DNA from: UBA8752 sp964223495
GTDB lineage: Bacteria; Bacteroidota; Bacteroidia; Flavobacteriales_D; Sanyastnellaceae
Direction: 5' to 3'
Length of the DNA stretch: 59,318 nucleotides
Assembly (NCBI GenBank): GCA_964223495.1
Contig: CAXQGL010000006.1
Coordinates: forward strand, 1 to 59,318
Positions 17,102 through 25,070 of this stretch are shown here, piece by piece (position 1 is the first letter of the stretch; each line of letters begins with the position of its first letter). Position numbers and translations under genes: made by a program. The notes beneath the pieces are model-generated. The model searched no databases. It saw only the letters and a list, made by a program, of their open reading frames with translations, and was not told where the DNA came from.

Positions 17102-18124
17102 GTGAGGCATCCATTTACATATGCGCTTGTCCTGGGGGGCGTGGCCCTGGCCGCTGGATGCCGGCCTGAGACGCCGGAAAAGGTGCCGCCGGACTATGCC
17201 TCCGTGGATTTCCTGCAGATTCCGGAAGGGTGGGCCGATCCCCAATTTCCCGAGGACAATGGATTCACGGATGTGCGCTGGGCCTTGGGCCGCGCACTGT
17301 TTTTCGACCCACGGCTCTCGATTGACGGCAATGTCAGCTGCGCCACCTGTCATCTTCCCGCCAGGGCATTCACTGCGCCTGAACCGGTGACACCCGGAGC
17401 TTTCGGCAATTTGGGCGAACGGAACGCTGCAACCCTCACCAATGCGGCCTATCAGCCGCATTTCATGTCGGAAGGGGGGGTGCCCACCTTGGAGATGCAG
17501 GTGCTCGTGCCCTTACAGGAGGCCTCGGAGATGGCGCACAACATCGTCACGGTATGTGAGGAATTGGCACCCGATTATGCGGTCCAGGCTGAAGCGGCGT
17601 ATGGTCGGGAGCTGGACCCCTTCGTGATGACCCGGGCATTGGCCACCTTCCAGCGCTCCCTGTTGAGCGGGAATGCCGCTTGGGACCGCTGGCAACGTGG
17701 CGAGATTGCGGTGGGTTTGGACGTCGAGAGGGGAGCCGGGTTGTTCTCCTCCGACGGTCTCGGATGCGACCGGTGCCACACTCCACCCCTGTTCACCACC
17801 CATGGCTTCGCGAACAATGGGCTCGAAGCCGTCTCCATCGATCCCGGGCGGTGGCGGCTGACCGGACTGCCGGAGGACAGTGGCGCATTCAAGATTCCCA
17901 CCTTGAGGAACATCGGATTCACCGCTCCCTACATGCATGACGGAAGGTTCGCGTCACTCGATGGGGTCCTCGATCATTATGCTGCCGGTGGCGCGGGGCA
18001 TGCCCATCAGGACAGCCTTCTGGAGCCGTTCACCCTCGCCGAACAGGACAGGGCCGACCTGAAGGCCTTCCTCGTCAGCCTCAACGATACCGCTTTTGTG
18101 GACGATACGCGCTGGACGCCCTGA
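17102..18124 (+). CDS. di-heme cytochrome c peroxidase (CCP/MauG family), lipoprotein
   Basis: 340 residues from GTG at 17102 (VRHPFTYALVLGGVALAAGC). This start gives a compact lipoprotein signal with Cys20; the ATG at 17042 would add 20 polar residues in front and overlap the previous gene. Two heme c sites are seen, CATCH at residues 80-84 and CDRCH at 222-226. The family landmarks LGRALFFDPRLS, FGNLGERNAATL, FKIPTLRNIGFTAPYMHDGR and the terminal LKAFLVSL are present. It reduces hydrogen peroxide with electrons from small c-type cytochromes, or performs MauG-like chemistry, on the outer leaflet of the envelope. It is not next to other cytochrome genes. Confidence 0.92.
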   Translation: MRHPFTYALVLGGVALAAGCRPETPEKVPPDYASVDFLQIPEGWADPQFPEDNGFTDVRWALGRALFFDPRLSIDGNVSCATCHLPARAFTAPEPVTPGAFGNLGERNAATLTNAAYQPHFMSEGGVPTLEMQVLVPLQEASEMAHNIVTVCEELAPDYAVQAEAAYGRELDPFVMTRALATFQRSLLSGNAAWDRWQRGEIAVGLDVERGAGLFSSDGLGCDRCHTPPLFTTHGFANNGLEAVSIDPGRWRLTGLPEDSGAFKIPTLRNIGFTAPYMHDGRFASLDGVLDHYAAGGAGHAHQDSLLEPFTLAEQDRADLKAFLVSLNDTAFVDDTRWTP

Positions 18125-18131
18125 TCGTCCT

Positions 18132-18139
18132 TATTTTCA
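18132..18139 (+). promoter_or_regulatory. possible -7 element TATTTTCA
   Basis: TATTTTCA sits in the 22-base gap after the cytochrome gene and ends seven bases before the TTG chosen as start of the endonuclease gene. Pattern evidence only. Confidence 0.25.
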
Positions 18140-18146
18140 TGGTGCC

Positions 18147-19442
18147 TTGAAGCGAACGGACTTTCACATTGGCGCGATTTGTTGCGCCCTGCTCTGGATG
18201 CCCCTCTCCGGGTTGTCCCAGCCCGATGCCCCCGATGACCTGCAATTGGAGCCGCTGAGGGTCTGGATCAAACAGAACTGGTACGATGGCATGTTCTCGG
18301 ACCTGGGCTACAACCAGGCCCGCATGCAGATGTACGGTTTCGTGGATGCCGCTGCAGGCCAGATCGAGTGCATCTACACGGGATTCCAGCAAGCCAGCGG
18401 CTTCGTGACCTACCCGAATCCCATCAATGCCGAGCACCTCGTGCCACAATCCTTCTATGGCGGAGTGAGCCCCATGAAGTCCGACATCTGGTCCATCCGA
18501 CCGTGTCACGGATCTGCCAACTCCGCAAGAAGCAACAAACCCTTTGGCGAAGTGTCGGATGGCAGCGCCCAATGGTATGGCATCGACGGGTCGGGCAACT
18601 ACCTCAGTACCGGTTCGACCCCTTCCAATCCGGACGATTTCAGTGAAGGCACAGGCAATCTGTGGGAGCCGAGGGAGGAGTTCAAGGGTGATGTGGCCCG
18701 TAGCGTATTCTACTTCTACACCATGTACCCCACACAGGCCGGCGACATCTCCGGCGTGTGTGATCCCGCCATCCTCTACACCTGGCACCTCGAAGATCCC
18801 GTCAGTCCCGTGGAGATCACGCGCAACGACCGGACCGAGAGTGCGCAAGGCAACCGCAATCCCTACGTCGACCATCCCGATTGGGTCTACCTCGCCTGGT
18901 ATTGGGAGCCACCTGCGGACATCCCCGGGTGCACGGTTCCGGGAGCCTGCAATTACGATGGGGCGGCGACGGTTGATGACGGCAGCTGCATCGTGGTGGG
19001 CATGACCTGTGACGATGGGGATGCCGATACGTTTGACGATGTCTACACCGACTGCGGTTTGCCGGATTATGGGTGTGCGGGCACACCTGCGACGGTACCC
19101 GGTTGTACTTCGGGGTCGGCGTGCAATTACAATCCGGACGCCAACCTGAATGACGGTTCCTGCCTTTTCGAAGGCGACCCCTGCGACGATGGCGATCCCT
19201 TCACGTTCAATGATTTCTACACGGACTGTACCGCGCCCGATTTCGGTTGTCAGGGGGAGATGGAGAATTCCTGTCCGGAGGACCTCGACGGAGATGGCAT
19301 CGTCGCTGTGGGGGATGTGCTCCTGTTGCTGGGCCAGTTCGGCTGTCTGTCCGGATGCAGTTCCGACATCACGGGTGACGATCAGGTGACGACCGCCGAC
19401 ATGCTTGCTATCTTGGCGGAATTCGGGAACATCTGTCCCTGA
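18147..19442 (+). CDS. secreted endonuclease I with Cys-rich repeats and four-cysteine dockerin-like tail
   Basis: 431 residues from TTG at 18147 (LKRTDFHIGAICCALL), which yields a signal peptide ending GLSQ; the longer ATG-initiated frame from 18096 overlaps the upstream gene. Residues about 35-255 are an endonuclease I (EndA/NucM) domain: the His of AEHLVPQSF (His97), SDIWSIRPCHGSANSARSN, VFYFYTMYP and ESAQGNRNPY are family marks. Next come two repeats of the form GCTxxxACNYxxxAxxxDGSC, each followed by a CDDGDxxTFxDxYTDC element. The last 56 residues form a dockerin-like pair ending in a penultimate Cys. It probably degrades extracellular DNA/RNA. It is a shorter paralogue of the minus-strand gene at 25071-27998. 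Confidence 0.88.
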   Translation: MKRTDFHIGAICCALLWMPLSGLSQPDAPDDLQLEPLRVWIKQNWYDGMFSDLGYNQARMQMYGFVDAAAGQIECIYTGFQQASGFVTYPNPINAEHLVPQSFYGGVSPMKSDIWSIRPCHGSANSARSNKPFGEVSDGSAQWYGIDGSGNYLSTGSTPSNPDDFSEGTGNLWEPREEFKGDVARSVFYFYTMYPTQAGDISGVCDPAILYTWHLEDPVSPVEITRNDRTESAQGNRNPYVDHPDWVYLAWYWEPPADIPGCTVPGACNYDGAATVDDGSCIVVGMTCDDGDADTFDDVYTDCGLPDYGCAGTPATVPGCTSGSACNYNPDANLNDGSCLFEGDPCDDGDPFTFNDFYTDCTAPDFGCQGEMENSCPEDLDGDGIVAVGDVLLLLGQFGCLSGCSSDITGDDQVTTADMLAILAEFGNICP

Positions 19443-19456
19443 TTGCCGTCAATCCC

Positions 19457-22042
19457 ATGCGATTATCCTTTCTCCTGTTGGCACTGGCCAGCACCTTTTC
19501 AACCCTGAACGCCCAAGTGCCCACCCCCGCCGAATTCCTCGGCTACGAGTTGGGGGACCGTTTCACCCGCCATCACAACGTGGTCGACTACGCAAAGGCC
19601 CTGGCGGAGGCGTCGCCCAAGGCGGTGTGGGAGCGCTACGGCAGGACTTCGGAATACCGCGAGCTCGGCCTGCTGGTCGTCACTTCCGAGGCCAACCATG
19701 CACGCCTCGAATCGCTCCGCATCGCCAACCTCGCCCGAACGCAAGGCAAAGGACTGCCCGCGGACGATCCGGGAGTGGCCTTCGTCTACCTGAGCTACAA
19801 CGTCCACGGCAACGAGGCCGTCTGCACCGAGGCCGCCCTGCGGACCATGCACGCCCTCGTTTCCGGCCGCGACGCCGGCGAGGGCGATGTGGCCGCTTGG
19901 CTCGACCAGGCCGTCATCCTCATCGACCCTTGCGTGAACCCCGATGGGCGCGACCGCTACGTGGCCTTCCAGGACCGCACGACCGGCCTGCTGCCCGACG
20001 TGAACCCCGGCACGGTGGAGCACGATGAGCCCTGGCCCGGGGGGCGCAGCAACCACTACATGTTCGACATGAACCGCGACTGGGCGTGGCAGACGCAGGT
20101 GGAGACGAAGGGACGCGTTTCGGCCTACCGCCGCTGGATGCCGCAGGTGCACGTGGACTTCCACGAACAGGGCGTCAACTCGCCTTATTACTTCGCGCCC
20201 GCTGCAGAGCCCTTCCACAAGATCATCAGCCCCTGGCAACGCAAGTGTCAGGAGCACATCGGGGCCAACAACGCCCGCTGGTTCGACGCCCGTGGTGCGC
20301 TGTATTTCACGCGCGAGGTGTTCGACCTGTTCTACCCGGCATACGGGGACACCTGGCCGCTCTACAACGGCGCCATCGGCATGACCTACGAGCAGGGCGG
20401 CAGCAGCCGGGCCGGCCGCGCCATCACCACTTCGCTGGGCGATACCCTCACCCTGGCTTACCGCATCCTCAACCACCACGAGTCGGGCCTGAGCACGGTG
20501 GAAGAGAGCGCGGCCAAGGCGGACCAGCTCGTCCGCGAATTCGCGGACTACCACCGCCGCAACGTCGAGGACCCGTTCGGCGACTATGCCGGCTACGTCT
20601 TCCCGGCGGAACAGGATCCGGCGATGATGGCCGAGCTCTTCCGCCTCCTCGACGCCAACGGCATCGCCTACGGAAAGGCCCCTGCAGCTTCCTCTGTGCA
20701 GGCCTACGACTACGGTTCCGGCCGGACGTCCAAGCGCACGGTGCGGGCGGGCGACCTGCTCATCGACGCCCACCAGCCTCACGGTGGCATCCTGCAGGTG
20801 TTGATGGATCCCGATCCCGAACTGTCCGACAGCATGACTTACGACATCACCGCGTGGGCCCTGCCGCACGCCCTTGGGCTGGAGGCCATGGCCCTCACGT
20901 CGCGCCTGAAGCCGACGGGTGAATGGCCCGCGGCGCCCGCACAGGCGTCTGTCAAGGGAGCCGACGGCAAGCGCGCCCCCTACGGTTGGGTGCTGCCCGG
21001 CGGGGGAGCGGACGCCATCCGCGGCCTGGCCTCACTGCTGGCCGACGGGGTGACGGTGCGCCGCGCCGACAGCGGTTTCTCCATGGATGGCAGCGTGTTC
21101 GACGCGGGCGACTTCGTCATCACGCGTCGGAACAACGAGACTGTGGCCGACCTCGCCCGGGCGGTGGCGCGTGCTGCATCGGCAGCCGGTACCACGGCCA
21201 CCGCGGTGGCTTCGGGCCGCGTGACGTCCGGCTACGACTTTGGCAGCAGCCACTATGACGCCATCCAGGCGCCACGCATCGCGACGGTGTCCGGCGAGGG
21301 CGTCAGCTCGCTCAGCGCGGGTGAGATCTGGTACCACTTCGAAAACGACCTCGACTACCCCCTCCACCGCGTGGGGTCCATCGGCGACCTCGACCTCGAC
21401 AACCTCGACGTGGTGGTGCTGCCGAGCGGCTGGTACCGCATGGACGATGGCGACCGCAGCGACCTCGCCTCGTGGGTGCGCGGCGGCGGCCAGCTCGTCG
21501 CGGTGGGCGGCGCATGCAGTGCCTTCTCCGGTCAGGACGGCTGGGGCCTCAACCGCTATGCCGACGGTGAGCGCGCCGACATCGAAGCAGAGGAGGACCG
21601 CATCCAAGAGGCGGCCGACGAGCGCAATGCCCACGACAACGCCGCCCAGGGCCTCGACCCGCTGCCCTTCGCGGCACAGGGCCGGGACCGCCTGCGCTAC
21701 GACCTGCCGGGCGCCATTTTCCGCGCCGCCCTCGACGACACGCACCCCCTCGCCGACGGCTACCGATCCGAATACATGACGCTCCGCACGTCGGGTCGCC
21801 GTTTCGCCGCCCTCGACGAGGGCAACGTGGCCGTGCTCCCGCCGGTCGACCAGGGCCGCCCTTTCAGCGGCCACGCCGGCGAGATGTCCATTCCCGCCCA
21901 GAAGGGCTCCCTCGTGGCGGGCGTGCACGGCATGGGCCGCGGTAGCGTCGTCTACCTCGTGGACAACCCGCTCTTCCGCATGTTCTGGAAATCGGGCCAC
22001 CGCCTCTTCGACAACGCGGTCTTCCTCGGCCCGTCCATGTAA
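19457..22042 (+). CDS. secreted M14-family zinc carboxypeptidase
   Basis: 861 residues, signal peptide ending TLNAQ. The zinc site is HGNE (His117, Glu120) and the third ligand His236 in VHVDFHEQG. The catalytic Glu is likely Glu312 in MTYEQGG. NPDGRDRY and MFDMNRDW match the substrate pocket of M14 peptidases. The C-terminal 400 residues form an additional region with a glutamine-amidotransferase-like look (DLDNLDVVVLPSG, GGQLVAVGG), common in large Bacteroidota M14 proteins. No T9SS tail is seen, so it may stay periplasmic. The gene is visibly more GC-rich than its neighbours and prefers C-ending codons. It lies 14 bases downstream of the endonuclease gene. Confidence 0.9.
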   Translation: MRLSFLLLALASTFSTLNAQVPTPAEFLGYELGDRFTRHHNVVDYAKALAEASPKAVWERYGRTSEYRELGLLVVTSEANHARLESLRIANLARTQGKGLPADDPGVAFVYLSYNVHGNEAVCTEAALRTMHALVSGRDAGEGDVAAWLDQAVILIDPCVNPDGRDRYVAFQDRTTGLLPDVNPGTVEHDEPWPGGRSNHYMFDMNRDWAWQTQVETKGRVSAYRRWMPQVHVDFHEQGVNSPYYFAPAAEPFHKIISPWQRKCQEHIGANNARWFDARGALYFTREVFDLFYPAYGDTWPLYNGAIGMTYEQGGSSRAGRAITTSLGDTLTLAYRILNHHESGLSTVEESAAKADQLVREFADYHRRNVEDPFGDYAGYVFPAEQDPAMMAELFRLLDANGIAYGKAPAASSVQAYDYGSGRTSKRTVRAGDLLIDAHQPHGGILQVLMDPDPELSDSMTYDITAWALPHALGLEAMALTSRLKPTGEWPAAPAQASVKGADGKRAPYGWVLPGGGADAIRGLASLLADGVTVRRADSGFSMDGSVFDAGDFVITRRNNETVADLARAVARAASAAGTTATAVASGRVTSGYDFGSSHYDAIQAPRIATVSGEGVSSLSAGEIWYHFENDLDYPLHRVGSIGDLDLDNLDVVVLPSGWYRMDDGDRSDLASWVRGGGQLVAVGGACSAFSGQDGWGLNRYADGERADIEAEEDRIQEAADERNAHDNAAQGLDPLPFAAQGRDRLRYDLPGAIFRAALDDTHPLADGYRSEYMTLRTSGRRFAALDEGNVAVLPPVDQGRPFSGHAGEMSIPAQKGSLVAGVHGMGRGSVVYLVDNPLFRMFWKSGHRLFDNAVFLGPSM

Positions 22043-22043
22043 T

Positions 22044-22166
22044 TATACTAATTCGTATACGGCATTGTCGTGTCTGATAGTAGAATTATATTTCTACATC
22101 GAATATCACGGTATGCTGCCGAACCCATTGAACCCTGGGCTGAAATGTCCGGGGCAGGTATTGTTC
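22044..22166. other. AT-rich intergenic segment with two small inverted repeats
   Basis: The 120 or so bases after the GC-rich M14 gene switch sharply to AT-rich sequence. TATAC/GTATA (22044-22059) and GTAGAA/TTCTAC (22080-22097, six-base loop) can form short hairpins. They could serve as a weak terminator or promoter-region structure; no clear -7 box at the usual distance from 22167 was found. Confidence 0.3.
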
Positions 22167-25055
22167 ATGCTTCCTTTCCGAAAGGGGCTGGCCGGGGTAT
22201 GCACGCCTGTCATGTTCCTCGTGTGCAGGGCATTCATGGCCCTGCTCGTGCTGTCCACGGGCCGCACATTGGCGCAGGACCCGGTGGTTTTCGCTCCCGC
22301 TATCGCTGCAATGGAAGGGACCTACAGCAGCGGAGGCACATTGGGCTTTACCGACGTCGACAACAATGGTTGGGATGACCTGATCATCCTCGATGACGGC
22401 CACGAGGTGGTGGTGGAGTTTCAGGGTCCGGACGGTTTTCACGCCATTGAAATGGGCTCGCTCGGCAACACCTCCCAATGGGGTGCATGCGTCGGTGACC
22501 TCGACAACAGTGGAAGCAAGGATGTGATTTCCGGTGGCTCCTATGACGGTGTGCATTGTGTGAGGATGCATCCGGGCCATTCCGAGCCGGTGGTGGATCT
22601 GGACAATGGCTCCATGTTCATGCAGGCCTGTACGATGTCCGACCTCGATGGAGATGGTGTGCTCGACCTCTTCGCGTGCCACGACGATGCCTTGAGCAGG
22701 TTGTGGAAGGGCAATGCCCTCGGTGTGCCCACGCCCGATGCGGCACTCATGCCATTGATGTCCTACTCGGCACCGGGCTATCCGAATACCGACCACAGTG
22801 GAAACTACGGGGTCGTGACCGCCGATGTGAATGGGGATGGCCATACGGACGTCTACATCGCGAAGTGCCGCCAATTCGTTGTTGATCCGATGGATCCAAG
22901 GCGAATCAACCAATTGTGGATGTCCGATGGCGAAGGCGGATGGACGGAGGAAGCCGGACCCCGGGGTCTGGTCCTGCACGAGCAAAGTTGGACGGCGGAT
23001 TTCGGGGACATCGACAACGATGGCGACCTCGACGCCCTGATCACCAACCACAGCGCGCCCATGACCTTGCTCGTGAACGATGGAACGGGCCATTTCACCG
23101 ACATCACCGCCGGCAGCGGACTGGGCATCGCGGGATTTTTCCTGCAGGCCAAGTTGGCCGACTTCGACAACGATGGGCATCTCGATGTGCTGACATCCGG
23201 AGGCTCGAGTGCCCAGCACTTCCTGCTGGGTCAAGGAGACGGAACATTCGAACCGATGGACTGGCCATTCTCCCATCCGGATGACATGCTCAGTTTCGCC
23301 CTGGGGGATGCCGGGCGGGATGGCACCCTTGATGTCTTCGCCAGCTATGGCGGCGTCTACGTCAATCCCGACCCCAGCAATCCGGATGTCCTGTATCTCA
23401 ACGCGGGCGGGGACCACCACTGGGTGGGCTTCGATCTGCAAGGTGTGGAGGGCAACCCCGATGCGGTGGGGGCGAGGGTGGCGCTCCACGGCGCGTGGGG
23501 CACCCAGTTGAGGGAAGTCAGGGCGGGGGAGAGTTATGGCATCACCTGCACACACCATATCATGTTCGGCCTTGGCACCGCCTCGACCATCGACAGCGCC
23601 GTGGTCACTTTCCCTGGAGGTTTCCATGTTGTGTTGCACGATCCGGAGGTAGACGTCTACCACGATGTGCTCGAGGCACCGTGCGTGATCGATCCGATGG
23701 CCCTAGAGATGCCGGGCGATTCGGTGCTGTGTCCCGGGGTCACCTTGACCCTGGCGTCAGGCCAGCCCGACCTCATCCACCATTGGAACACCGGTGAGAC
23801 GACCGCATCGATTGAAGTAGCAGAGCCGGGGTATTACAGGGCCTTGCTGATGGATGGAAACGGTTGTGCAGGGTTGTCCCATCCGTTGCGCGTGGAGAGG
23901 GCGGATGATGAGGTAGCCGCCATCGGAGTGGTCGGGGAGCTCGAGGGGTGCGAGGACCGCATCGTTACGCTCCATGCGGAGGCCGGAGGAGATTGGCAAT
24001 GGATGGATGGATCCACCAACGACAGCATCGTGGTGACGGAAAACGGGACCTATCACCTCAGCATGGTCAATGGCTGTGGCGGCACCCAATATTCCGATAC
24101 CCTTGAGGTCGTCTTCTACACCTCGCCCGATGAGCCGGTGCTGGAGGACATCATCGTGCCGCTTCCCGGTGCCGTGACGCTGGATGGCGGTGGGGGTACA
24201 CTGGAGTGGTTCGGTGCGGCCGCGGGAGGGGATCCGCTTGCGACCGGTCCGTCCTTCACCACCCCCGTTCTGGACACCACGACGGTGTTCTGGGCAGAGT
24301 CCATCATCGTCCACGGACTCGATGAGGCCTCGGGCGGAGAGGAGGGGCCGAGCAATGGAACGTTCTTCAACAACGAGAACTATTGGCTGAAGTTCGATGC
24401 ACACGAAGACCTCGTGATCGATTCGGTGCTCGTCCTGGCTGATGGTGCGGGCAGCCGCTCGATGGGTGTGGTCAATGCGGAAGGCCTGGTGCTCGATGAA
24501 GTCACCGTTGATGTGCCGGACGGCCTGTCCTATGTAGCCCTGTCCCTCACCGTACCCGAAGGGATGGGCTACGGCCTGCGTTGCCTCGGGGAGAATCCCG
24601 ACCTCTGGAGGGATGGCATCGGCTCCGCGTTGTCCTTCCCCTATGCGGTGGGCGATCTTCTGACCATCACGTCCAACAACCTCAACAACTCGGCCAACAC
24701 CACCAATTACTACTACTACTTCTACGATTGGCATGTGAGCAGCATCCCCACGGTATGCCATTCAGGACGGGTGGACCTCTCCGTGATCGCCCTCATCGAA
24801 GGCTGCACTTACCCTTCAGCGACAAACTTCGAGGCGGCCGCCACGCACGAGAACGGGGACTGCTATTGGGTGGGGTGCATGGATGAGACCGCCATCAACT
24901 TCCACCCCATCCATACCGTGGCGAATGACGACAGCTGCGTATACACGATGAATCCGCCTGAAGGGTGTCCCGCCGATCTCAATGCGGACGGGTTGACCGG
25001 CAGTGCGGACCTGTTGATGTTCCTGACCGACTTCGGCGAGGCTTGCGCCCAGTAA
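22167..25055 (+). CDS. secreted FG-GAP/VCBS-repeat protein with ASPIC/UnbV domain and dockerin-like half-module tail
   Basis: 962 residues from ATG 22167 (MLPFRKGLAGV), giving a signal peptide ending TLAQ; earlier starts back to a TTG at 22065 are possible. Residues about 40-420 hold FG-GAP/VCBS calcium-binding propeller repeats (TDVDNNGWDDLIIL, SDLDGDGVLDLFACH, ADVNGDGHTDVY, GDIDNDGDLDALITNH, DFDNDGHLDVL). An ASPIC/UnbV domain follows (VGARVALHG through HHIMFGLG, DSAVVTFPGG). Then Ig-like strands and two degenerate Cys repeats (GCTYPSATNFEAAA, GCMDETAINFHP). The tail CPADLNADGLTGSADLLMFL is one half of the dockerin-like pair seen elsewhere. Probably a surface calcium-binding scaffold. Confidence 0.82.
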   Translation: MLPFRKGLAGVCTPVMFLVCRAFMALLVLSTGRTLAQDPVVFAPAIAAMEGTYSSGGTLGFTDVDNNGWDDLIILDDGHEVVVEFQGPDGFHAIEMGSLGNTSQWGACVGDLDNSGSKDVISGGSYDGVHCVRMHPGHSEPVVDLDNGSMFMQACTMSDLDGDGVLDLFACHDDALSRLWKGNALGVPTPDAALMPLMSYSAPGYPNTDHSGNYGVVTADVNGDGHTDVYIAKCRQFVVDPMDPRRINQLWMSDGEGGWTEEAGPRGLVLHEQSWTADFGDIDNDGDLDALITNHSAPMTLLVNDGTGHFTDITAGSGLGIAGFFLQAKLADFDNDGHLDVLTSGGSSAQHFLLGQGDGTFEPMDWPFSHPDDMLSFALGDAGRDGTLDVFASYGGVYVNPDPSNPDVLYLNAGGDHHWVGFDLQGVEGNPDAVGARVALHGAWGTQLREVRAGESYGITCTHHIMFGLGTASTIDSAVVTFPGGFHVVLHDPEVDVYHDVLEAPCVIDPMALEMPGDSVLCPGVTLTLASGQPDLIHHWNTGETTASIEVAEPGYYRALLMDGNGCAGLSHPLRVERADDEVAAIGVVGELEGCEDRIVTLHAEAGGDWQWMDGSTNDSIVVTENGTYHLSMVNGCGGTQYSDTLEVVFYTSPDEPVLEDIIVPLPGAVTLDGGGGTLEWFGAAAGGDPLATGPSFTTPVLDTTTVFWAESIIVHGLDEASGGEEGPSNGTFFNNENYWLKFDAHEDLVIDSVLVLADGAGSRSMGVVNAEGLVLDEVTVDVPDGLSYVALSLTVPEGMGYGLRCLGENPDLWRDGIGSALSFPYAVGDLLTITSNNLNNSANTTNYYYYFYDWHVSSIPTVCHSGRVDLSVIALIEGCTYPSATNFEAAATHENGDCYWVGCMDETAINFHPIHTVANDDSCVYTMNPPEGCPADLNADGLTGSADLLMFLTDFGEACAQ

Positions 25056-25070
25056 TCAGGCCCAGTCAGG

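Noticed and set aside
19499..20869. 456-residue minus-strand frame opposite the M14 peptidase
   Set aside because: Antisense shadow caused by the strong GC bias; no domain, while the sense frame carries a complete zinc-peptidase motif set.
22044..22097. Two small hairpins as a definite terminator of the M14 gene
   Set aside because: Stems of five to six AT-rich pairs without a clear U-run are too weak; listed only as intergenic structure.
22086..23663. 525-residue minus-strand frame opposite the FG-GAP protein
   Set aside because: His/Val/Ile-rich antisense of Asp-rich calcium loops; the plus strand explains the region.
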